A stretch of 6,228 bases of DNA from Desulfuromusa sp. (GTDB lineage: Bacteria > Desulfobacterota > Desulfuromonadia > Desulfuromonadales > Geopsychrobacteraceae), in the NCBI GenBank assembly GCA_021157505.1, contig JAGGWI010000022.1:1-6228 (forward strand), read 5' to 3'. Below the pieces are notes generated by a model that was given only the letters and a program-made list of their open reading frames with translations, ran no database searches and was not told where the DNA came from. Positions 1 to 5,945 of the stretch are shown here, in pieces. Both the position numbers and the translations under genes were made by a program. Positions within the stretch are counted from its first letter, which is position 1; every line of letters begins with the position of its first letter.

Positions 1-1397
1 CTCGTTCTGTTGCTGGTGAGGCGGCGGTCCCTTTTTATACGATTTCCGGTTCCGATTTTGTTGAAATGTTTGTCGGGGTTGGTGCCAGTCGGGTGCGGGA
101 TTTGTTTCAGCAGGGGAAGAAAAATGCCCCTTGTATTATTTTTATTGATGAAATCGATGCGGTCGGTCGCCATCGTGGTGCCGGTCTCGGTGGTGGTCAT
201 GATGAGCGTGAGCAGACCCTGAATCAGTTACTGGTTGAAATGGATGGTTTTGAGTCGAATGAAGGTGTCATTCTGGTAGCGGCAACCAACCGTCCGGATG
301 TCCTTGATCCAGCGTTGCTGCGTCCAGGACGCTTTGATCGTCAGGTGATGGTCCCCCTTCCCGATATTAAGGGTCGACATAAAATCCTGGTGGTCCATTC
401 CCGTAAAGTTCCTATGGACGACAATGTCAAACTTGAAGTGATTGCTAAGGGAACTCCGGGATTCTCTGGTGCAGATCTTGCCAACCTGATCAATGAAGCT
501 GCTTTGCTGGCAGCTCGTGCTAATAAAACCAAAGTTGACGGGGACGATTTTGAAGCTGCCAAGGACAAAGTGTTGATGGGAGCCGAACGTCGCTCACTGG
601 TGATTACCGAGGAAGAGAAGAAGGTGACCGCGTATCACGAAGCGGGTCATGCTCTGGTGTCTCTGCTGACCCCGGGTTCCGATCCGGTTCACAAAATGTC
701 GATTATTCCTCGTGGCCGCGCCATGGGAGTGACCATGTATCTTCCCAGTGAAGAGAAATACAGTGAAACAGCCAAAGGGTTGCATATCCGCATCAGAGCA
801 TTGCTTGGTGGCCGGGTTGCCGAAGAATTGACCTTTGAATCAGTGACCAGCGGTGCCAGTAATGATCTTGAACGGGTGACAGCTATTGCCCGAAAGATGG
901 TGTGTGAATGGGGAATGAGTGAAAAGATCGGACCGATGGCTTTTGGTGAAAAAGAGGGTGAGGTCTTCCTTGGTCGTGATATGGGACATATGAAGAATTA
1001 CAGTGAAGCAACTGCTGTTGATATTGACAACGAAATACGCAGAATTATTAATGAAAACTATGCCATAACCCGCATCTTGATCAAAGATCATCAGCCGCAA
1101 CTGATCAATTTATCTGAACTGATGTTGGAAAAAGAGACCCTGGAAAGTTCGGAAATACATGATGTCGTTTTCCCCGATGGGGTTCCTGATTACTTGAAGC
1201 CAAAAGTTGTAGCTCCGGTGGAAGAAGAAGTGAAGCCGGAAGATAACTTCAGTTTTGAGAGTGGTACGAGCGCTACCGATGTTGCTGCTGAGGCGGAAAC
1301 CGAGGAAATTGAAAAGGTTGAACCGGTTGTGGAGACGGCAGTCGGCGAGTCTGAGGCAGATCCCGAAACCAAGAAGGACGAGACTCCTGAGTCGTGA
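1..1397 (+). CDS. ftsH: ATP-dependent zinc metalloprotease FtsH, 3' part (5' end outside window)
   Basis: FtsH is a hexameric inner-membrane AAA+ protease that extracts and degrades membrane and short-lived cytosolic proteins. The reading frame is already open at the window edge (first full codon at 3), so the N-terminal transmembrane segments and the Walker A loop are missing. Visible are the AAA+ stretch SGSDFVEMFVGVGASRVRD, Walker B (FIDE, 141-152), and the second region of homology (285-341) with LRPGRFDR, whose two arginines (321-323, 330-332) match the arginine fingers. The peptidase domain has the zinc motif HEAGH (636-650) and the third ligand Asp in SGASNDLE (864-866). All catalytic residues expected in this part are intact. 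The ATG at 66 is internal (FVEMFVG) and not a start. The last 62 residues form an acidic tail (21 Glu/Asp, 4 Lys) of the kind that varies between FtsH orthologues. The stop codon overlaps the folP start. Identification is very secure. Confidence 0.97.
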   Translation, partial: RSVAGEAAVPFYTISGSDFVEMFVGVGASRVRDLFQQGKKNAPCIIFIDEIDAVGRHRGAGLGGGHDEREQTLNQLLVEMDGFESNEGVILVAATNRPDVLDPALLRPGRFDRQVMVPLPDIKGRHKILVVHSRKVPMDDNVKLEVIAKGTPGFSGADLANLINEAALLAARANKTKVDGDDFEAAKDKVLMGAERRSLVITEEEKKVTAYHEAGHALVSLLTPGSDPVHKMSIIPRGRAMGVTMYLPSEEKYSETAKGLHIRIRALLGGRVAEELTFESVTSGASNDLERVTAIARKMVCEWGMSEKIGPMAFGEKEGEVFLGRDMGHMKNYSEATAVDIDNEIRRIINENYAITRILIKDHQPQLINLSELMLEKETLESSEIHDVVFPDGVPDYLKPKVVAPVEEEVKPEDNFSFESGTSATDVAAEAETEEIEKVEPVVETAVGESEADPETKKDETPES

Positions 1398-2254
1398 GTT
1401 TTACAAGGGGACAGCGACTGTCAGGACGAAACTGCCAGCTTGATCTGACCCAACCCTGCATCATGGGAGTGCTGAATATCACCCCGAATTCTTTCTCTGA
1501 TGGTGGTCAGTATCTGAATGCAGAGAGGGCTGTGCAACAGGGTTTGGTCATGCAGCAAGAGGGGGCTGCGATTCTCGATATTGGTGGAGAGAGTACTAAG
1601 CCCGGTTCCTTTTCAGTTTCAGCTGAGGAAGAATTGGCACGGGTTATTCCGGTCATTGAGGGGCTGCGGCAGGAAACGGACCTGCCTCTTTCCATCGATA
1701 CCAGCAAGGCCCTGGTTGCGCAACAAGCTATTGCCGCTGGAGCTAACTTTATTAATGACATCAGTGGTTTGAATTTTGACTCGGAAATGTCGACGGTTGC
1801 TGCTGAAACGGGTGCCGGATTGTTTCTGATGCATACCCGTGGTCGTCCAGAGGTTATGCAGCAGCAGACGGAGTACCAGAATCTGCTCGCAGAAGTTATC
1901 TCCGGTTTGCAACGGAGTATTGGTCTGGCTTTGGCCGCTGGAGTTGAGCGTTGCCGGTTAGCGGTTGACCCGGGTATTGGTTTCGGGAAAAGTATTTTAG
2001 GAAATCTTGATTTACTACGGCATCTGGATCAATTACAACAGCTTGATTGCCCGGTTTTGCTGGGGACTTCAAAAAAGAGTTTCCTCGGTGTCATTCTTGA
2101 TCAGGCTGACCCGCAGGAGCGTCTTTTTGGAACCCTGGCCACAATAGCTTCCGGGGTGGCTCAGGGAGTTCAGATCTTTCGGGTTCATGATGTCCGTCCG
2201 GCACGGGAAGCTGCGTTGGTGGCCTGGGCGATTCGGGAACAGCAGCTTCCTTAA
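1394..2254 (+). CDS. folP: Dihydropteroate synthase
   Basis: Condenses 7,8-dihydropterin pyrophosphate with p-aminobenzoate to dihydropteroate in the cytosolic folate pathway; it is the sulfonamide target. The 286-residue product matches the usual size of about 280. TIM-barrel motifs occur in order: NITPNSFSDGG (28-38, Asn28 the expected Mg ligand), DIGGESTKPG (63-72), SIDTSK (101-106), IND (121-123), MHTRGRP (147-153), DPGIGFGK (193-200), TSKKS (225-229, catalytic Lys228) and RVHD (263-266). TSKKS has Lys where SRKS is more common, a conservative change. The start is GTG, sharing GTGA with the ftsH stop; no other plausible start lies before the first barrel strand, and the 23 residues ahead of MGVLN fit the E. 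coli enzyme. A modest Shine-Dalgarno match AAGGA (1374-1378) is rather far away, so translation is probably coupled to ftsH. ftsH-folP adjacency is common in bacteria. Confidence 0.97.
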   Translation: MSFTRGQRLSGRNCQLDLTQPCIMGVLNITPNSFSDGGQYLNAERAVQQGLVMQQEGAAILDIGGESTKPGSFSVSAEEELARVIPVIEGLRQETDLPLSIDTSKALVAQQAIAAGANFINDISGLNFDSEMSTVAAETGAGLFLMHTRGRPEVMQQQTEYQNLLAEVISGLQRSIGLALAAGVERCRLAVDPGIGFGKSILGNLDLLRHLDQLQQLDCPVLLGTSKKSFLGVILDQADPQERLFGTLATIASGVAQGVQIFRVHDVRPAREAALVAWAIREQQLP

Positions 2255-2314
2255 TCTATCCTGTTAATGTTTTGTACATTGATTCTATAAAGTAACTTTC
2301 GCACGGTGGTTGCA
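2255..2314 (+). promoter_or_regulatory. folP-cdaA spacer with possible promoter and ribosome binding site
   Basis: This 60-base gap is the largest non-coding stretch in the window and AT-richer than its surroundings. It holds TATAAA (2286-2291), a reasonable -10 box that would start RNA near 2298, just ahead of the GGTGG ribosome binding site (2305-2309) of cdaA. The -35 region is poor: 17-19 bases upstream lies CTGTTAAT (2261-2268), matching TTGACA at only 2-3 positions. There is no hairpin followed by a T run, so no intrinsic terminator separates folP from cdaA. A secondary promoter for the cdaA-cdaR-glmM part is therefore possible but unproven; read-through from ftsH-folP is equally compatible. 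Confidence 0.3.
2266..2280. repeat. Small inverted repeat upstream of cdaA
   Basis: AATGT (2266-2270) and ACATT (2276-2280) are perfect 5-base inverted arms separated by TTTGT; the 3' part also contains the palindrome TGTACA (2273-2278). It lies between the weak -35-like and the -10-like sequences of the candidate cdaA promoter, where a repressor or activator site would make sense. A second short symmetry, AAAGT-A-ACTTT (2289-2299), follows directly over the -10 region. Arms this short arise by chance in AT-rich DNA, so an operator function is only a suggestion. Confidence 0.25.
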
Positions 2315-3100
2315 ATGTTAGATGTCTTCATAAATATCCGGTTTCTCGATATTCTAGACATTAGTATTGTTGCCTTTATTATCTACCGGATTATTCTCCT
2401 TATCAAAGGGACCCGTGCGGTTCAAATGCTGCTTGGCCTGGCAGTTATTCTTGTCCTTTATATGGCTTCCCGATTTGGGGAGTTACATACCCTTAACTGG
2501 TTTCTCAGTAATTTTCTCTCCTCGATTATCCTTGTCATTGTGGTTATCTTCCAGAACGATATACGTCGGGCGTTGATGCATGTCGGCCGTAATCCTTTTT
2601 TTGGCGGAATGAGTTTAGATGAGGAGTCTGTTGCGATTGATGAGCTGGTTAAAGCCAGTGTCGCTCTGGGAAGTCGTAAAATTGGTGCCCTGATTGCTAT
2701 TGAACGGGAAAACGGCATCAAGGATATCCTTGAATCGGGGACTGCTATTGATGCCCGTGTCTCCTGTGAGTTGATTCGCTCAATTTTTATGCCTTCTTCT
2801 CCAATTCACGATGGTGCTTTGGTGGTGCAACAGGGTCGGTTGTCTCTGGCTGGATGTTTTTTACCCTTGAGCCGGGGTCTTGATCTGACTAAAGAATTAG
2901 GGACCCGCCACCGGGCAGCTGTTGGTTTGACAGAATTGGCTGATGCCGTGGTCATTATTGTTTCTGAAGAGACCGGCAATATTTCCGTGGCGGTCAATGG
3001 TGGAATGACCAGAAACCTTGATGCGGCCAGTTTGAAAAAAGTTCTTGGACGCTTAATGGAGCCGCGTAAGGTTAAAAAACCGCAGCAGAGGAAAGGGTAG
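2315..3100 (+). CDS. cdaA: Diadenylate cyclase CdaA (membrane-bound c-di-AMP synthase)
   Basis: Converts two ATP to cyclic di-AMP, a second messenger tied to potassium/osmotic balance and cell-wall homeostasis. The 261-residue product (B. subtilis CdaA is about 270) has three N-terminal membrane helices at roughly 12-30, 36-52 and 63-80, followed by a cytosolic DAC (DisA_N) domain. Its two signature motifs are present: DGA (166-168, in SPIHDGALVV) and RHR (198-200, in GTRHRAAVG), which bind ATP and metal, so the enzyme should be active. The C-terminus is short and basic. I chose ATG 2315 because GGTGG (2305-2309) sits 5 bases ahead of it; GTG at 2306 would add three residues but has no Shine-Dalgarno match. 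It is followed after 5 bases by its usual partner gene cdaR/ybbR and then glmM, the same trio as in Firmicutes. Older annotations call this gene dacA, ybbP or DUF147. Confidence 0.96.
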   Translation: MLDVFINIRFLDILDISIVAFIIYRIILLIKGTRAVQMLLGLAVILVLYMASRFGELHTLNWFLSNFLSSIILVIVVIFQNDIRRALMHVGRNPFFGGMSLDEESVAIDELVKASVALGSRKIGALIAIERENGIKDILESGTAIDARVSCELIRSIFMPSSPIHDGALVVQQGRLSLAGCFLPLSRGLDLTKELGTRHRAAVGLTELADAVVIIVSEETGNISVAVNGGMTRNLDAASLKKVLGRLMEPRKVKKPQQRKG

Positions 3101-3105
3101 CTCGG

Positions 3106-3822
3106 ATGGTCAAGTTGTTGACCGATAATTGGACATTGAAAATCATTTCCCTGATTTTCGCTTTGCTGCTCTGGATGTTTATCATGGGGGAACGGCGTCT
3201 TGAAGTTGGCTACCCTGTTCCTCTTGAGCTGCAGTCTTTGCCGAAAGGATTGATGGTTGCCAATGAGGTTCCCAGCCTGATAGATGTCCGGGTGAGTGGT
3301 CCGCGGACTCTATTGGCAAAGATCAGTCCGAATGATATCAGCGTTATTGTCGATCTCTCCGATCTTCAGCCTGGATTGACAACCTTTAAGCGTTTGGAAG
3401 AGAGGCTGAATCTACCAAGTGGGTTGCGGGTAACGCGCTTGTCCCCTTCGTTTATTGATCTGAAGCTGGAACGGATCAAGCAGAAGTTGGTGCCAATTAA
3501 AATTGTTCTGGTTGGCGAACCGTTGTCTGGTTTCAAGGTTGGAAATGTCAGGGTTGTTCCTGATGAAGTTATTGTTGAAGGGGCGGAATCAGAGTTAAAA
3601 AGCGTCAGTGGGGTGACGACTGAAGATGTCGATCTGAATGGTGTTAATGAGGGTTTTTCTCTTATCGTCCCCCTGGTTCACAGAGGGATCTATACATATT
3701 TTAAAGATGAAAAAACCACCGAGATTCAAGTTGAAATTCAACCGGTAGAGGGTTTGTCTCCTGCGGAGAAGAGCAATATCGAACCGCAGAAGACCGATTC
3801 CAAAGGTGAAGGGGACAATTAA
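3106..3822 (+). CDS. cdaR: YbbR-domain protein, CdaA regulator-like (CdaR)
   Basis: A 238-residue protein with one N-terminal membrane anchor (about residues 11-27, rich in Leu/Ile/Phe), then an extracytoplasmic part that appears to hold two YbbR repeats (about 33-122 and 124-213) and a hydrophilic tail. Each repeat shows the family pattern: a beta strand, a short Leu-Pro-x-Gly-like or Leu-x-Gly-Phe turn (LPKGLMV; LSGFKVG), and a V-x-V-x-G-like segment (DVRVSGP; VIVEGAE). In Firmicutes CdaR binds CdaA through the membrane and modulates c-di-AMP synthesis; family members there usually carry four repeats, so this is a shorter form. The start ATG has AAAGGG (3092-3097) 8 bases ahead, inside the end of cdaA, implying coupled translation. 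glmM follows after 2 bases. The domain family is secure; the regulatory role is inferred from position and homology, and many databases simply call it YbbR-like. Confidence 0.88.
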   Translation: MVKLLTDNWTLKIISLIFALLLWMFIMGERRLEVGYPVPLELQSLPKGLMVANEVPSLIDVRVSGPRTLLAKISPNDISVIVDLSDLQPGLTTFKRLEERLNLPSGLRVTRLSPSFIDLKLERIKQKLVPIKIVLVGEPLSGFKVGNVRVVPDEVIVEGAESELKSVSGVTTEDVDLNGVNEGFSLIVPLVHRGIYTYFKDEKTTEIQVEIQPVEGLSPAEKSNIEPQKTDSKGEGDN

Positions 3823-3824
3823 GG

Positions 3825-5186
3825 ATGGAAAAGAAGTTATTTGGTACTGACGGGGTGCGTGGAGTTGCTAATATTGAGCCGATGACGACTGAAATGGCGA
3901 TGCAACTCGGGCGGGCAGCGGCTTTTGTGTTTAAAGATGGTGGCGGAAACCGACGGCATCGGATTGTTATCGGTAAGGATACCCGCTTGTCTGGCTATAT
4001 GATTGAAAATGCACTGGTCGCGGGAATCTGTTCTATGGGTGTCGATGTTCTGCTTGTCGGTCCATTACCAACTCCGGGAATCGCATTTATTACCTCTTCA
4101 ATGCGTGCTGATGCTGGCGTAGTGATCAGTGCTTCGCATAATCTCTACCAGGACAATGGCATTAAGTTTTTTTCCAGGAGTGGTTATAAACTTCCCGATG
4201 AGCTGGAGTTGAGGATTGAAGATTTAATTATCAACAACCGTCTGGATGAATTGCGTCCCATTGCTGATGAAGTTGGCAAGGCCTATCGTATTTCTGATGC
4301 TATTGGCCGCTATATTGTTTATCTGAAAGATACTTTTCCAAAGGATCTTGATCTTCAGGGAGTGCGGATTGTCCTCGATTGTGCGCATGGGGCAGGTTAC
4401 AAAGTTGCACCAGCAGTGTTCACCGAACTCGGTGCCGAAGTGATTGCCATTGGCGTAGATCCTAACGGCATGAATATCAATGATGGCTGCGGTTCCATGC
4501 ATCCGGAAGTGATGGCCGAAAAAGTTTGTGAATACCGGGCCGATCTGGGCATTGCTCTGGATGGTGATGCTGACCGGGTCATCTTTGTCGATGAGAATGG
4601 TATCGAGGTTGATGGTGACCATATTATGGCCCTTTGTGGTACTGAGTTGATTAAAGCAGGCAAGTTGAAGAAAAAAACGGTTGTGGCAACAGTGATGAGC
4701 AACATGGGGCTTGAGATTGCGATGAAAAAGGTCGGCGGCAAAGTGATTCGAACCGCAGTTGGGGATCGCTATGTTGTTGAAGAAATGCTCAAGGGTGGTT
4801 ATAACCTTGGTGGTGAACAATCGGGACATATGATTTTCCACGATCATAATACCACTGGTGATGGGATACTTTCGGCTTTACAGGTTCTGTCGATTATCCA
4901 GCGGAGTGGTAAAAAACTCTCCGAACTAGCCCGGGTTATGACTTCGCTGCCCCAGATCCTGGTCAATGTCAGGGTCCGTGAAAAAGCTGATTTGAAAGAG
5001 ATTGCTCCAATCAAGGAAATCATGGCTGAGGTTGAATCTGAACTTGGGGATAAGGGTCGGATTCTCGTCCGTTATTCCGGGACTGAGCCATTGTTGCGGG
5101 TGATGATTGAAGGGGAAAATCAAAGCCGGATTGAGACCTTGGCTAATCAGGTTGCTGAGGTGGTACGGAAACATCTCGGAGCTTGA
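3825..5186 (+). CDS. glmM: Phosphoglucosamine mutase
   Basis: Interconverts glucosamine-6-phosphate and glucosamine-1-phosphate, the step feeding UDP-GlcNAc for peptidoglycan and LPS. The 453-residue length fits the family (about 445-450). The four alpha-phosphohexomutase sites are in order: N-terminal LFGTDGVRG (5-13); the phosphoserine loop SASHN (102-106; Ser104 is the phosphorylated residue); the Mg loop DGDADR (246-251); the sugar loop GGEQSGH (329-335); and the phosphate-binding loop RYSGTEP (416-422). The GlmM-type GGEQSGH and RYSGTEPLLRVM separate it from phosphoglucomutase and phosphomannomutase. Unusually, the residue after SASHN is Leu107 instead of the near-universal Pro. The start is ATG with GAAGGGGA (3808-3815) 9 bases ahead, only 2 bases after the ybbR stop, so the genes are very likely co-translated. 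In Firmicutes GlmM binds CdaA and lowers its activity; conservation of the trio suggests the same link here. Confidence 0.97.
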   Translation: MEKKLFGTDGVRGVANIEPMTTEMAMQLGRAAAFVFKDGGGNRRHRIVIGKDTRLSGYMIENALVAGICSMGVDVLLVGPLPTPGIAFITSSMRADAGVVISASHNLYQDNGIKFFSRSGYKLPDELELRIEDLIINNRLDELRPIADEVGKAYRISDAIGRYIVYLKDTFPKDLDLQGVRIVLDCAHGAGYKVAPAVFTELGAEVIAIGVDPNGMNINDGCGSMHPEVMAEKVCEYRADLGIALDGDADRVIFVDENGIEVDGDHIMALCGTELIKAGKLKKKTVVATVMSNMGLEIAMKKVGGKVIRTAVGDRYVVEEMLKGGYNLGGEQSGHMIFHDHNTTGDGILSALQVLSIIQRSGKKLSELARVMTSLPQILVNVRVREKADLKEIAPIKEIMAEVESELGDKGRILVRYSGTEPLLRVMIEGENQSRIETLANQVAEVVRKHLGA

Positions 5187-5191
5187 TACGG

Positions 5192-5205
5192 GGTTACTAT
5201 TAACC
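5192..5205. repeat. Short hairpin-forming inverted repeat in glmM-pdxJ spacer
   Basis: GGTTA (5192-5196) and TAACC (5201-5205) are perfect 5-base arms around a CTAT loop, starting a few bases after the glmM stop. The stem is weak and is followed by ATAAATGAGG, not a T run, so it is not an intrinsic terminator. It could slightly stabilise the end of the upstream mRNA or be chance. Apart from this and the pdxJ ribosome binding site, nothing else is visible in the 39-base spacer. Confidence 0.25.
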
Positions 5206-5211
5206 ATAAAT

Positions 5212-5217
5212 GAGGAG
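5212..5217 (+). promoter_or_regulatory. Strong ribosome binding site fixing the TTG start of pdxJ
   Basis: GAGGAG lies 8 bases before TTG 5226. It is the clearest Shine-Dalgarno sequence in the window and decides the start of pdxJ, which has no ATG or GTG at the position where family members begin. A strong site would offset the weak TTG initiation codon. Confidence 0.8.
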
Positions 5218-5225
5218 TAAATAAA

Positions 5226-5942
5226 TTGGCAAAACTGAGTGTCAATGTTGATCATATTGCAACAATCCGCCAGGCTAGAGGGGTTTCAGAGCCAGATCCT
5301 GTTGCAGCTGCAGTGCTGGCTGAACTTGCTGGAGCCGATGGTATCACGATCCATTTGCGGGAAGACCGTCGCCACATTCAGGATCGGGATGTTACAATTT
5401 TACGGCAAACAATCAAAACCCGCATGAATCTGGAAATGGCACTGACTGATGAAATGGTCGATATTGCGCTGAAAACTATTCCGGACATTGTCACACTGGT
5501 TCCAGAAGGGCGTCATGAATTGACCACTGAAGGGGGCTTGGATGTTATTTTACTGCAAAATACGCTGAAGCAGAAGGTTGCTTTGCTGCAGCAGGCAGGG
5601 ATTATTGTCAGCCTTTTTATTGAACCAAATATTGCACAGATCAAAGCCAGTCACAAAGTTGGTGCTGACGCTATAGAAATTCATACCGGGATGTACTGTG
5701 ATGCGCGGATCGCAGGGGCACAACGTGAACAGTTGGGGCGGATCGAGTTGGCAATCAGTGCTGCTCGTAAACTTGGTCTTAGGATCAATGCCGGGCATGG
5801 CCTCGATTATCGTAACATTGGACCTGTGCTTGCCCTTCCGGGGATTGAAGAGTTTAACATTGGTCACAGTATTGTTTCACGTGCGTCTCTGGTAGGAATG
5901 GAACGTGCCGTGCGCGAAATGTTGGAATTAGTGAAGGGGTAG
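5226..5942 (+). CDS. pdxJ: Pyridoxine 5'-phosphate synthase
   Basis: Condenses 1-deoxy-D-xylulose-5-phosphate with 3-amino-2-oxopropyl phosphate to pyridoxine 5'-phosphate, the ring-closing step of the DXP-dependent vitamin B6 pathway. The 238-residue TIM-barrel protein is close to the E. coli length (243). Family motifs are intact: VNVDHIATIRQARG (6-19), IHLREDRRHI (42-51, with His43 and Arg45 matching the active-site His and Arg), NLEMA (68-72, Glu70), the phosphate-side segment VPEGRHELTTEGG, EIHTG, NAGHGL (His191 the second catalytic His) and the C-terminal FNIGHSIVSRA. The start is TTG, supported by GAGGAG 8 bases ahead and by the family N-terminus beginning directly with the first barrel strand. 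It lies 39 bases after glmM and 3 bases before acpS; pdxJ-acpS pairing is widespread in Proteobacteria. Its presence implies the DXP-type B6 route rather than PdxS/PdxT. Confidence 0.97.
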   Translation: MAKLSVNVDHIATIRQARGVSEPDPVAAAVLAELAGADGITIHLREDRRHIQDRDVTILRQTIKTRMNLEMALTDEMVDIALKTIPDIVTLVPEGRHELTTEGGLDVILLQNTLKQKVALLQQAGIIVSLFIEPNIAQIKASHKVGADAIEIHTGMYCDARIAGAQREQLGRIELAISAARKLGLRINAGHGLDYRNIGPVLALPGIEEFNIGHSIVSRASLVGMERAVREMLELVKG

Positions 5943-5945
5943 ATT

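Noticed and set aside
2306..2308. GTG as an alternative start of cdaA
   Set aside because: No Shine-Dalgarno match lies ahead of it, while GGTGG precedes ATG 2315 at a workable distance; it would add only three residues.
2927..2932. Perfect TTGACA -35 box inside cdaA, with another at 3376-3381 in ybbR
   Set aside because: No suitable -10 box lies 16-18 bases downstream of either; single hexamers occur by chance.
4224..4847. Open frame of 207 codons on the minus strand
   Set aside because: It lies wholly inside glmM, opposite a fully conserved enzyme; its product is rich in His, Asn, Ile and Thr without family features, as expected of an antisense shadow.
5192..5205. Possible intrinsic terminator after glmM
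   Set aside because: The stem is only 5 base pairs, partly A-T, and is not followed by a T run; pdxJ starts 20 bases later with a strong ribosome binding site.
5210..5224. Four-codon mini-ORF (ATG AGG AGT AAA TAA) overlapping the pdxJ ribosome binding site
   Set aside because: It has no ribosome binding site of its own, and the ATG arises from bases next to the GAGGAG motif; a leader peptide cannot be supported.
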